Assembly (NCBI GenBank): GCA_040755725.1
Contig: JBFMAI010000037.1
Span: forward strand, 1-64,000
Origin: JBFMAI01 sp040755725
GTDB taxonomy: Bacteria > Planctomycetota > Phycisphaerae > UBA1845 > Fen-1342
Length of the DNA: 64,000 nucleotides
Direction: 5' to 3'
Below, in pieces: positions 8,866 through 16,458 of the stretch. The first letter of the stretch is position 1; every line of letters begins with the position of its first letter. The notes under the pieces were generated by a model. That model saw only the letters and a program-made list of their open reading frames with translations. It made no database searches and was not told the DNA's origin. Position numbers and translations under genes: made by a program.

Positions 8866-10092
8866 CTAGGATAGCCGTCGGCGCGCCGGGCGGCGAGTCG
8901 GCGTCGCGGGCGTCGGCGTGGGATGTGGTGCGGGGAGCTCACCGACGGCCGCCAGCAGCTTTCGATCCAGCATGGACAAGGGCAGGCGACGCAGCTTCGC
9001 CACGGTCAGCCAGCGAACGCGCCCGATGTGGTCCGGGCCGGCCACAGGTGTCGGGACTGTGCATTCAAAGACGCGCACGCGCAGCCGGCGGTGCGAGAAA
9101 TCGTGGCGGACGGTGGCCAGTTCGGGCCCGACGGCGGCGTTCACTCCGCCCGCCTTCAAAAGGTGGCGACGCAGCACCTTCGCCGCGGCTTGACCCTCCG
9201 CAACCTCCGCGGTCGGCAGCCCCCACAACCCCGTCAGCGGACCATCGTCGGAGTGCTCCATCAACAGCAGCCGTGGCCCGCGCCGCGCCAGCGCTGCGGC
9301 CAGCGTGACCGCGCGCGCTGTCGTGCGACGTTGGCGAACGGGCAGGTTCGCTTGCACGCCCACCGTCCGGGCGGTGCAGTGGTCGCGCACCGGGCAACCC
9401 GGGCAGCGTGGACTTCGTGGCGTGCAGATGCGGGCGCCGAGTTCCATCAGCGCCTGGTTGAAGTCCCCCGGCGAGCGGCGGTCCAGGAGAGCGTGCGCGA
9501 GTCGCTCCAACCCGTGGCGTGTGGCGGCGGCGTCGAGCGGCGTGTCGATGCAAAACAGGCGGCACAGCACCCGCCGCACATTGCCGTCGAGCGCGGCGGC
9601 CGGCTCGCCGAACGCGATGCTGGCGATGGCCGCAGCCGTGTAGGGTCCGACGCCGGGGAGATCGCGCCACTCGACCGCGGTGCGAGGAAAACGGTGGCCT
9701 CCGTCGCGGACGATTCGCCTGGCGGCTTGGTGCAGGTGACGGGCCCGCGTGTAGTAACCCAGGCCCTCCCAGAGCTTAAGCACGCGTTCGAGCGGTGCCG
9801 CCGCCAGTGCCTGGACCGTGGGAAACGCGGCCAGGAACCGCTGGTAGTACGGCTGCACCGTCTTGACCTGCGTCTGTTGGAGCATGATCTCCGACAGCCA
9901 GATGCGGTACGGGTCGTCGGTGGCACGCCACGGCAACGCCCGCTTGGTCCGGCGGTACCAGGTGAGCAGCGCGCGGCGAACAGGCGGAATCCGAGCCCCG
10001 GGGTCCGGGAGTCCGATGTTGGGGGCCCGGCTGTCAGGGCGGCGCCGGGAGGTCGAGGCCCCCACCGCGACGGGATCCTGCCGGGGCCGCAT
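8866..10092 (-). CDS. mutY: A/G-specific adenine glycosylase
   Basis: 408 residues. Removes adenine mispaired with 8-oxoguanine in base excision repair. The HhH-GPD domain is complete: catalytic E68 in WLSEIMLQQTQV, hairpin LPGVGPYTA (145-152), and D169 in ALDGNV. Four cysteines of the [4Fe-4S] loop are C223, C230, C233 and C239 (C-x6-C-x2-C-x5-C). The C-terminal 140 residues form the Nudix-like 8-oxoG recognition domain. The frame stays open much further upstream, but that part overlaps murD and is spurious; the ATG at 10092 starts 2 bases after the murD stop, indicating an operon. About 30 residues of low-complexity N-terminal extension precede the core. Confidence 0.93.
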   Translation of the reverse strand: MRPRQDPVAVGASTSRRRPDSRAPNIGLPDPGARIPPVRRALLTWYRRTKRALPWRATDDPYRIWLSEIMLQQTQVKTVQPYYQRFLAAFPTVQALAAAPLERVLKLWEGLGYYTRARHLHQAARRIVRDGGHRFPRTAVEWRDLPGVGPYTAAAIASIAFGEPAAALDGNVRRVLCRLFCIDTPLDAAATRHGLERLAHALLDRRSPGDFNQALMELGARICTPRSPRCPGCPVRDHCTARTVGVQANLPVRQRRTTARAVTLAAALARRGPRLLLMEHSDDGPLTGLWGLPTAEVAEGQAAAKVLRRHLLKAGGVNAAVGPELATVRHDFSHRRLRVRVFECTVPTPVAGPDHIGRVRWLTVAKLRRLPLSMLDRKLLAAVGELPAPHPTPTPATPTRRPARRRLS

Positions 10093-10094
10093 TG

Positions 10095-11591
10095 TCAGAC
10101 TGACTCCCCGCGCGCCAGGCGCGCGAACATCTCGCCGCGCTGCCGGTAGTCCGCGAACTGGTCCCAAGAGGCGCACGCGGGGGAAAGCAGGACGGCGTCG
10201 CCCGGTCGCGCGTGCTGCCGACACGCCGCGACGGCCGCCGGCAGGTCGGGGCAGAGCTCCGCGTGCCCGCCGGCGGCGCGGATCAACTCGGCCAGCCGCG
10301 GGCCGGTCGTGCCGATGCAGGCGGCGAAGCGGCTGCGGCGCGCGGCCTCGTGGGCCACCGGGGTGAGGTCGCTGCCCTTGTCGTAGCCCCCGAGAATCAC
10401 GACCAAGGGCCGCTCGAACGCCCGCAGGGCCGTCAGCGCGGACTCCGGCGTCGTGGACTTGGAGTCGTCGTAGTACGCGATCCCGTCGCGGTCCGCGACC
10501 CTCTGCAACCGGTGCGGCAGGGCGTGGTACGTCGCCAGGGCGGCCAGCACCACTTCGTCCGGCACGCCCAAGACGTGCGCCACGGTCAACGCCGCCGCCG
10601 CGTTCTCGCGGTTGTGCCGCCCGGGCACATCCAGCCGCAGGCCCTCCCACCGCCGCCGATCGCGTGCCTCAGCCGACGCGCCGAGACCGCGGACCGCGAC
10701 GGGCGCGTCGCCGTCGAGGCCGTAGCGCCAGGTGTTCGCTACCGGGCTGACGAGTGCGCCAAGCGCCTGCGTCAGCTCCGGCGTGTCTTGCAGGACCACC
10801 GCATCGCGCGCGGGGTCTTGAAAGCGGACGATGTTCAGCTTCGCGTCGCGGTAGGCGTCGAAACTGCCGTGCCAATCGAGGTGGTTCGGGGTGATTCGGG
10901 TCACGACCGCGACGTGCGGGCTCCAGCGTACCAGCGGCGTGCGTTGGAGCTGGAAGCTGGACAGCTCCAGCACCACGAGATCGTCGGCGGTGATCCGACC
11001 GAGACCGTCAAGCAGCGAGCGGCCGATGTTGCCGCCGACCCACACGCGAGCGGGGGGACGTGGGGACGTGGGGATGCCCGCGTGGCACGCACTGCGACCT
11101 TCCGCGTTCTCTGTCCCCCGTTCCCTGTTCCCCGTTCCCTGTTCCCCGTTCCCTGTTCCCCGTTCCCCCGCGGACCCTGCCGCCTGCTCCAGCACATGCC
11201 CGATCATCGCGGTAATCGTGCTCTTGCCGACGCTGCCCGTGATGCCCACGATGCGGGCCGGGCAACGCTCCACGAAGAGGTTGATCTCGGTCGTGGTCGG
11301 CACACCGGCGTCGCGGGCCACGCGCAGCAGCGGCGAGCTCTCGGGAACGGCGGGGTTCACGACGACCACATCGACGACGCGGAAGTCCCGCTCGTCATGC
11401 CCGCCGAGGTGCAGTGTCACGTCCACGTCCGCGATCTCGCGCAGCGATGCCGCCAACCGCTCGGCCGGCTCCTTGTCGGTAACGGTCACCCGGGCACCGG
11501 CGGCGGCGAGCCACCGCGTCACGCCCACGCCGCCGCCGAAGCGGCCGAGCCCCATCACCGTAACCCGCCGACCCTTCCAATCCTGGATCAT
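10095..11591 (-). CDS. murD: UDP-N-acetylmuramoyl-L-alanine--D-glutamate ligase
   Basis: 498 residues; adds D-Glu to UDP-MurNAc-L-Ala in peptidoglycan synthesis. N-terminal Rossmann-like domain (VTVMGLGRFGGG), ATP loop GITGSVGKST (116-125; most MurD proteins have TNGKST), VGGNIGRSLLD, ELSSFQLQ, ITPNHLDWHGSF, GRHNRENAAAA, YYDDSKSTTPES, LGGYDKGSD and the terminal LSPACASWDQF. An extra segment of about 40 residues (140-180) between the P-loop helix and VWVGGN is encoded by heptamer repeats and reads GTGNGEQGTGNRERGTEN. Length is about 40 above typical because of it. Its start lies only 27 bases from the divergent acetyltransferase start. mutY follows directly. Confidence 0.93.
   Translation of the reverse strand: MIQDWKGRRVTVMGLGRFGGGVGVTRWLAAAGARVTVTDKEPAERLAASLREIADVDVTLHLGGHDERDFRVVDVVVVNPAVPESSPLLRVARDAGVPTTTEINLFVERCPARIVGITGSVGKSTITAMIGHVLEQAAGSAGERGTGNGEQGTGNRERGTENAEGRSACHAGIPTSPRPPARVWVGGNIGRSLLDGLGRITADDLVVLELSSFQLQRTPLVRWSPHVAVVTRITPNHLDWHGSFDAYRDAKLNIVRFQDPARDAVVLQDTPELTQALGALVSPVANTWRYGLDGDAPVAVRGLGASAEARDRRRWEGLRLDVPGRHNRENAAAALTVAHVLGVPDEVVLAALATYHALPHRLQRVADRDGIAYYDDSKSTTPESALTALRAFERPLVVILGGYDKGSDLTPVAHEAARRSRFAACIGTTGPRLAELIRAAGGHAELCPDLPAAVAACRQHARPGDAVLLSPACASWDQFADYRQRGEMFARLARGESV
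11041..11170. repeat. In-frame heptamer repeat insertion in murD
   Basis: Bases 11115-11168 are alternating CCCGTTC and CCCTGTT units (14-base period, over three periods). The stretch 11041-11070 has GGGGACGTGGGGACG, which can pair loosely with them. The unit is shared with 46450-46480 in the opposite orientation. The frame is maintained and adds about 40 residues to MurD. Confidence 0.8.
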
Positions 11592-11618
11592 GGGGGCCTG
11601 TCCTGCTACGCTCCCGGC

Positions 11619-12083
11619 ATGAGCACGCTACGGATTCGTCGCGCGACACCGGCCGACGCCGACATCATCGTCGCGGCCAACGTCGCGATGGCCGCGGAGA
11701 CCGAAGGGCGGCCACTCGACCGCGCGCGGGCCGCGGCGGCGGTCCGCCGGGCGCTGGCCGACGCCACGCTGGGAGTGTACTGGCTGGCGGAGCGCGACGG
11801 AAACGTCGTTGGGCAGCTCCTGATCACGACCGAGTTCAGCGATTGGCGCGACGGCGTGTTCTGGTGGATTCAGAGCGTCTATGTGGCGCCCGCGGCCCGA
11901 CGCACCGGTATCTATCGCGCCTTGCACGAACGCGTGGTGCAGGAAGCCCGACGCACGCCCGGTGTCTGCGGTGTCCGCCTGTATGTGGACCGACACAACG
12001 CCGCCGCGCAGGCCGTGTACCGCCGGCTGGGGATGCGCGAGACGGAATATCGCCTGTTCGAGGCCGACTGGAGCGCGGCGTAA
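11619..12083 (+). CDS. GNAT family N-acetyltransferase
   Basis: 154 residues. A single acetyl-CoA-dependent acyltransferase domain: LRIRRATPADADII start, VVGQLLITTEFSDWR, then IQSVYVAPAARRTGIYRAL (the acetyl-CoA loop, here RRTGIY rather than RGxGxG), and the tail LYVDRHNAAAQAVYRRLGM. The substrate cannot be told. The frame is open upstream, but that part opposes murD; the ATG at 11619 begins the fold exactly. It is divergent from murD with only 27 bases between the starts, so the two promoters must overlap the opposite gene or one message is nearly leaderless. Confidence 0.85.
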   Translation: MSTLRIRRATPADADIIVAANVAMAAETEGRPLDRARAAAAVRRALADATLGVYWLAERDGNVVGQLLITTEFSDWRDGVFWWIQSVYVAPAARRTGIYRALHERVVQEARRTPGVCGVRLYVDRHNAAAQAVYRRLGMRETEYRLFEADWSAA

Positions 12084-12161
12084 CCCGGCTGCGTCGCCAC
12101 AGTCGCCGTGCCACCAAGCAGCATGACGGGGGTGGTTCATCCACCACGCGGGGCCAGTGTG

Positions 12162-12182
12162 GCACCGGCCAATGCCCGGTGC
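12162..12182. repeat. GCACCGGCC palindrome, copy 2
   Basis: Seven-base arms GCACCGG (12162-12168) and CCGGTGC (12176-12182), intergenic. Same TGTGGCACCGGCC core as 5841-5864 and 60566-60590. Confidence 0.7.
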
Positions 12183-12239
12183 GGTTCGGCGGAGGCGCGG
12201 ACAACCGCGGCCCCCGCGCTCTCCAGGGTGCCAACAGAA

Positions 12240-12285
12240 CCCACCACGCAAGTGGTGGGTTGCTTGACCCGCACTGGCGTGCGGG
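12240..12285. repeat. Bipartite hairpin repeat (family B), copy 2
   Basis: Hairpin 1 has arms CCCACCAC (12240-12247) and GTGGTGGG (12252-12259) around a GCAA tetraloop. Hairpin 2 has arms CCCGCAC (12268-12274) and GTGCGGG (12279-12285) around TGGC. Both stems are perfect. It lies in the gap between the convergent acetyltransferase and FG-GAP genes, where it could act as a terminator, although no T-run follows. Confidence 0.85.
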
Positions 12286-12347
12286 GTTCGGACAGGCCTT
12301 CTCGCGGTCGCGGGGCGGATCAGGCCGCCCGTCGCGTGGGCCGGCCG

Positions 12348-12540
12348 CTACGGGCCGGTCAGCAGTCGCACGAACGGGTTGATGTCGCCGAAGTTGACGT
12401 GCCCGTCGCCGTTGATGTCGCCGGTCTTGATGTCGCAGTTCGGGAACGCCGCCGCGTAGCCGGCCGGGTTGGTCAGCGCCAGCACGAAGGGGTTGATATC
12501 GCCGAAGTCCACGAGACCGTCGCAATTGAGGTCGCCGCGG
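12348..12540 (-). other. Dockerin-like C-terminal module, copy 2
   Basis: GDLNCDGLVDFGDINPFV and DINGDGHVNFGDINPFV, ending LLTGP-stop. Asn replaces one Asp in the second loop. Confidence 0.7.
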
Positions 12541-14075
12541 GCCCAGCGCTGCGGGGCGTAGACGCCGGTGTTGCACGCGTCGCCGAAGCGCATCCGCCAA
12601 TCGGCGCGATGAGGCAAGGCCGGGGCGGTGGTCTTCCAGGCATACGCCCAGCCGTCCGTCGTGGCCGCGACCAGGTCGAAGAAGCTGTCGCCGTCGATGT
12701 CACCGACCGCCACGCCCGAGATCGACCCCGTGTGCATGGTCTTCGGATATCCATCGAGGACCACCCCGGTGCGGGCCACCGCGTACAGCGCGCCCTCGTC
12801 GGTGGCCACGATGACATCCTGGAACCCGTCGCCGTCCACGTCGGCGATCGCCGGGAAACCCTTCGGCCAACCGGCCACGGTGACCGGCCAACCCGGCAGC
12901 AGCGTGCCCGTCGCCATGTCGATCGCCCACAACTGCTTGGTGCCGACGAACCGCAGGTGCGACGTGGCGATGATCTCCGGCTTCCCGTCGCCCGTCAGGT
13001 CGCCCAGGTTGACCGCGAAGATCTGGAGCGTCGGGGCGATCGTGATCGGGAACCCGGCACACGGCGTCCCGTCGTGGTGGTAGCACCGGACGTAGCCGCT
13101 GGAGCCGTCATAGTCACCGAAGAGTATTTCCAGGTTCCGATCGCCGTCGATGTCGGCGGCGATGGGCGGCTCGGTCGCGGCGTAGCCGGAGCCGGACAGC
13201 AGGTTGACGGGGTAGCCCGGCTGGGCCGTGCCGTCCGAGTTGAACGCGTGCAGCCGCAGATACGGGCTCAGCCACGACACCGCGAACATCTCGGCGGTGC
13301 CGTTGCCGTCGAGGTCGCCGAAATACAGCGAGATGACGTTCTCGGCGGGGTCGAGGTCGCGGGTAAACAGGCGGTTGCCCAGGTGGTCGAGCTTCGAGAT
13401 GCGGTAGTGAACGAAGTTGTTGCCCTTGGTATGGGCCGACCATGCCTCCAGCACGTTGTCGCCGTTGGTGTCGCCCAGCACAAAGGCCGTGTCCAGGGCG
13501 TTCGAATTGTCGTCCGGGGCCCGCTGCGGATAGCCGGGCAGATTGCTACCGTCCGGCCGCTTGCCGTTGAAGCACCACATCACGGACGACCCGGCCCACC
13601 AGTCGCGCAGCGTCCAGACGATTTCGGGGACGCCGTCGCGGTCCATGTCGCCCACCGACGGCCCGGGCTTGTTCCCGTTCGTCCCGTAGCCCATGTATTG
13701 CTGCTCGACCGTCGGCCAGCCGGGCAGGAACGAGCCGTCACCCTTTAACCCGAACGTGTTGCCGCCGGTCATGAAGATCTCTTCGGCCTTGTCACCGTCC
13801 ACGTCGGCCAGTGTCGGCGTGTACGGATAGCCGCTGCTGGCCAGGCCGAGATCGAGCGGCCAGCCGCGGAGCAGGTCGGCGTCAGGATGGAAACTGGCGG
13901 GGCCGCACGGGTGCAGCCGACCCGGTTCCAGTGGCACCGCCGCCAAGTCTCCAGCGGCCGGCGTCACGGTTCGCGGTGCAAGCCAGGCCGGCGGCGGCCC
14001 GAAGGCCTCGTCGCCCGCCAGGCTCGTGAAGCCCACGCTCACCAGCATTGCCCCCAGACAGAGAGCCGAACGCAT
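12348..14075 (-). CDS. Exported FG-GAP/VCBS repeat protein with dockerin-like C-terminus
   Basis: 575 residues from ATG 14075, preceded by AAGGAGGAC. Signal peptide RSALCLGAMLVSVGFTSLA. From about residue 85 there are eight calcium-loop repeats typical of integrin-like propellers (ADVDGDKAEE, GDMDRDGVPE, GDTNGDNVLE, GDLDGNGTAE, ADIDGDRNLE, GDLTGDGKPE, ADVDGDGFQD, GDIDGDSFFD). The C-terminus is a two-part dockerin-like module. Probably a surface or secreted structural or binding protein; no enzymatic motif is visible. It shares its tail with the next minus-strand gene upstream (start 15226) but is separated from it by over 300 bases and has its own ribosome site. Confidence 0.8.
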   Translation of the reverse strand: MRSALCLGAMLVSVGFTSLAGDEAFGPPPAWLAPRTVTPAAGDLAAVPLEPGRLHPCGPASFHPDADLLRGWPLDLGLASSGYPYTPTLADVDGDKAEEIFMTGGNTFGLKGDGSFLPGWPTVEQQYMGYGTNGNKPGPSVGDMDRDGVPEIVWTLRDWWAGSSVMWCFNGKRPDGSNLPGYPQRAPDDNSNALDTAFVLGDTNGDNVLEAWSAHTKGNNFVHYRISKLDHLGNRLFTRDLDPAENVISLYFGDLDGNGTAEMFAVSWLSPYLRLHAFNSDGTAQPGYPVNLLSGSGYAATEPPIAADIDGDRNLEILFGDYDGSSGYVRCYHHDGTPCAGFPITIAPTLQIFAVNLGDLTGDGKPEIIATSHLRFVGTKQLWAIDMATGTLLPGWPVTVAGWPKGFPAIADVDGDGFQDVIVATDEGALYAVARTGVVLDGYPKTMHTGSISGVAVGDIDGDSFFDLVAATTDGWAYAWKTTAPALPHRADWRMRFGDACNTGVYAPQRWARGDLNCDGLVDFGDINPFVLALTNPAGYAAAFPNCDIKTGDINGDGHVNFGDINPFVRLLTGP

Positions 14076-14386
14076 GCTTGTCCTCCTTCTTTCCCGGGCC
14101 GGTTCCCGCACGGAACCGGCGCCTACCTCGGTTCCTCCTCCGACAACACCAACTTCTCGCACGCTGTGCGGCGACCCTTTCCGTCGCCATGTTGCCGGTC
14201 GGCGCGGGCACCGCGCTCACGGATTCGGTGCCCTACGGGGCCGCCGTCCATTGTACCGTCCGGGCGGCGGGGATCGCGCTGGTCAATTCACCTTCCACGG
14301 CCGATGCGGCAGACGGCCCGACGGAACCTCGCCTTCCCCGCCGGCGGCGCGCGGCGTAGACCGCGACACTGCGTCCGTCGGCATCA
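14076..14386. other. 5' region of the FG-GAP gene with leader hairpin
   Basis: A hairpin with arms CCGGTTCC (14099-14106) and GGAACCGG (14112-14119), loop CGCAC, lies about 25 bases before the ATG at 14075, right upstream of the Shine-Dalgarno. It could modulate translation. A minus-strand TACAAT (14255-14250) is a candidate -10 element; no good -35 is seen. Confidence 0.4.
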
Positions 14387-14578
14387 CTACGGATTGGTGA
14401 GGAGCCGCACAAATGGGTTGATGTCGCCGAAGTCCACAAAGCCGTCGCCGTTGATGTCCCCGTTCAGGATGTCGCACTGCGGGAAGGCGGCCTGGTAGCC
14501 CGCGGGATTCGTCAGCGCGAGCACGAACGGGTTGATGTCGCCGAAGTCCACGTGACCATCGCAGTTCAGGTCCCCCGG
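14387..14578 (-). other. Dockerin-like C-terminal module, copy 3
   Basis: GDLNCDGHVDFGDINPFV and DINGDGFVDFGDINPFV, ending RLLTNP-stop. It is nearly identical in protein sequence to copies 4 and 5. Confidence 0.7.
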
Positions 14579-15226
14579 CGGCCACGGACCCTGCGTCAGC
14601 CCTTCGATGAGGAACGACCACTCGTTATCGACGACGGCGTTGAACTCCTGGAGCAGTTGCCAGGTCTGCGTGACCGTTCCGTCCGCCAGCACGCCGAAGT
14701 TCCACCACGCCCGCGACGCGCCGCTGCGCCACACGGTGCTGAAGGCCGTGTTGTTGTTCTTGCCGCCGGCGACGTAGCCCTGATAGGTACGGTACGCGAG
14801 GAAGTAGTGCCCCGGAGGCAGCGTCAAATCGGGCGTGTTCATGACGTTGGACCAGATGGGGCCCTCGACGTGACTGTACCCGGTGAGCTCGTGGGCTAGC
14901 GGGACGCCGGCGGCGTGCGCCACGAGCGCGCCGGGCATGCCGCCCGCGTCGGCGTACACGTACCAGTCGGCGCCGAAGATCTTGGGCAGCCCGACCTCCA
15001 CGCTCCAGAAGGTGATCCGCTGAATCCGCGTCGTCACGGTGAGCTCGAAGTCGTCGGCGGCGATGCGGTACGAGGTGAACTGCGGGTCCTCGATGCGGAT
15101 CGCGCTCCACAGGTACGGGCTGGCGATCAGGTCCTCGGGATAATGGTTGACGTTCAGCCAGCGGTACTCGCCGCCGCGCGCCAGCGCGGCCCCCAACATG
15201 AGCAACGTGAATGTAAGCGTTCGCAT
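14387..15226 (-). CDS. Exported protein of unknown function with dockerin-like C-terminus
   Basis: 279 residues. The start at 15226 follows AAGGAGGCC. A short signal peptide (LTFTLLMLGAALARG) is followed by about 190 residues of beta-rich sequence without a recognised catalytic motif (DDFELTVTTRIQRITFW, YVYADAGGMPGAL, PPGHYFLAYRTYQGY). This resembles the choice-of-anchor or jelly-roll segments often seen before planctomycete sorting modules. The final 63 residues are the duplicated dockerin-like module. The start region lies 300 bases from the divergent sigma-factor gene. Role unknown; secretion is the only supported inference. Confidence 0.7.
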   Translation of the reverse strand: MRTLTFTLLMLGAALARGGEYRWLNVNHYPEDLIASPYLWSAIRIEDPQFTSYRIAADDFELTVTTRIQRITFWSVEVGLPKIFGADWYVYADAGGMPGALVAHAAGVPLAHELTGYSHVEGPIWSNVMNTPDLTLPPGHYFLAYRTYQGYVAGGKNNNTAFSTVWRSGASRAWWNFGVLADGTVTQTWQLLQEFNAVVDNEWSFLIEGLTQGPWPPGDLNCDGHVDFGDINPFVLALTNPAGYQAAFPQCDILNGDINGDGFVDFGDINPFVRLLTNP

Positions 15227-15527
15227 CTTCGGCCTCCTTGTTCAAACCGTCCCCCGGAGACGGGCCCGGCCCGCCCGCCTTATCGCCGCGGCCGCTCGAC
15301 AGCGTGCCAGACCCCGACGCGAGCACTGGCCATCGCGGCCCGCGACCTGAACCTCGGGCCCGGCACGGCGCCCCCCCGGTCGCCATCATTGTACCACGCG
15401 CGGGGCTCCGGCGAACGCGGCCTGACGGGCCGCCGTGCGGTTCGGCCGCCGTTGGCCCGCTGCGCCGGACCGCGGTATGCTGCGCCGCGCGACGGTGATG
15501 ATTGTGGAGCGTCGCAGGGCCAACGGA
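15227..15527. other. Divergent promoter region
   Basis: Separates the exported protein gene (minus) from the sigma-factor gene (plus). Minus-strand TACAAT at 15393-15388 is a candidate -10. A five-base hairpin CCGTC/GACGG at 15247-15263 lies in the leader of the minus-strand gene. No convincing operator was seen. Confidence 0.35.
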
Positions 15528-16433
15528 ATGACCGCGGGCGCAGCGGACAATTACCTGATCGAAGCGGTGCGGCGGGGCGACGCCCAGGCCTGGCAAGAGG
15601 TCATCGACCGCTACCAGGGGCGGCTGCTGAGCTTCGCCCGGCGGATGCTGGCCGATCGCAGCGACGCGGAGGACATTGTGCAAGAGACGTTCCTGGGCCT
15701 GTTACGGAGCCTGCCCACCTATGATCCCAGCCGTTCGCTGGAGACGTACTTGTTCGCCATCGTCCGGCACAAGCTGCACGATCATCTGCGGCGGCGGCCG
15801 CCGGGGGGGCGGCAAAGCCTGGACCAGCTTGACCCGGACGAGGCCCCCGAGGCGTGGATTGACGCGGAGACCCCCAGCGGTCACGTTGCCAGCCACGAGC
15901 GCTTGTCGTCGCAGCGGGCGGCGCTCGTCACGAGCCTGCGAAGTTGGGTGGAGCAGTGCATCGAGCGCCGTCGCTTCCAGGACCTTATCGTTATCGAAAT
16001 GTTGGTGGTGCTCGGTCTGCGGAACAAGGAGGTGGCCGCCGACCTCGGGCTGACGGAGACGACGGTCGCGGGCGTCAAGTTCCGCGTGCTGGAGCAATGG
16101 CGCGAGCTCACCCAGGCAGCGCCGGGGGCGGACGAGTGGACCGAGGCGGCCCTGGCGGCGGACAGCACGGTCGGCCGCGTGTGGCGTGAGGAGGGCATCT
16201 CCTGCCTGAAGCGCTCGACGCTGGGCCGGTATCTGTTGGGCGTGCTGGACGACGACTGGAACGCGTACGTCGATTTTCACGTGCGCGAAGCGGACTGCGA
16301 CCGTTGTCAGGCCAACCTCGAGGACCTGCGCAGCGAGGACGCGCGCGACGCGGCGGCGCACGAGCGATTCCGGCAGCGCTGCTTCGCGTCCAGCGTCGGG
16401 TTTCTCTCGCGGCTTCCCGAAGCGAAGGCGTGA
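15528..16433 (+). CDS. ECF-type sigma factor with Cys-rich C-terminal extension
   Basis: About 301 residues from ATG 15528 (earlier in-frame starts exist). Region 2 at about 20-85 contains RYQGRLLSFARRML and DAEDIVQETFLGLL. Region 4 at about 140-190 has the helix-turn-helix RNKEVAADLGLTETTVAGVKFRV. After that come about 105 residues absent from ordinary ECF factors, including LGRYLLGVLDDDW and H251-x5-C257-x2-C260 (HVREADCDRC). This resembles the zinc-binding HxxxCxxC motif of ZAS anti-sigma domains, though with wider spacing. The factor may therefore carry its own sensory or inhibitory domain. It converges on the HEAT-repeat gene; no separate anti-sigma gene is adjacent. Confidence 0.8.
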   Translation: MTAGAADNYLIEAVRRGDAQAWQEVIDRYQGRLLSFARRMLADRSDAEDIVQETFLGLLRSLPTYDPSRSLETYLFAIVRHKLHDHLRRRPPGGRQSLDQLDPDEAPEAWIDAETPSGHVASHERLSSQRAALVTSLRSWVEQCIERRRFQDLIVIEMLVVLGLRNKEVAADLGLTETTVAGVKFRVLEQWRELTQAAPGADEWTEAALAADSTVGRVWREEGISCLKRSTLGRYLLGVLDDDWNAYVDFHVREADCDRCQANLEDLRSEDARDAAAHERFRQRCFASSVGFLSRLPEAKA

Positions 16434-16458
16434 AATCCGCGGCCGACGGGGGCGGGAA

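Noticed and set aside
10093..10650. N-terminal extension of mutY up to 10650
   Set aside because: It overlaps murD in another frame, is low complexity, and MutY is complete from 10092.
11101..11170. CRISPR array
   Set aside because: Units are 7 or 14 bases in direct tandem without spacers; no cas gene is present.
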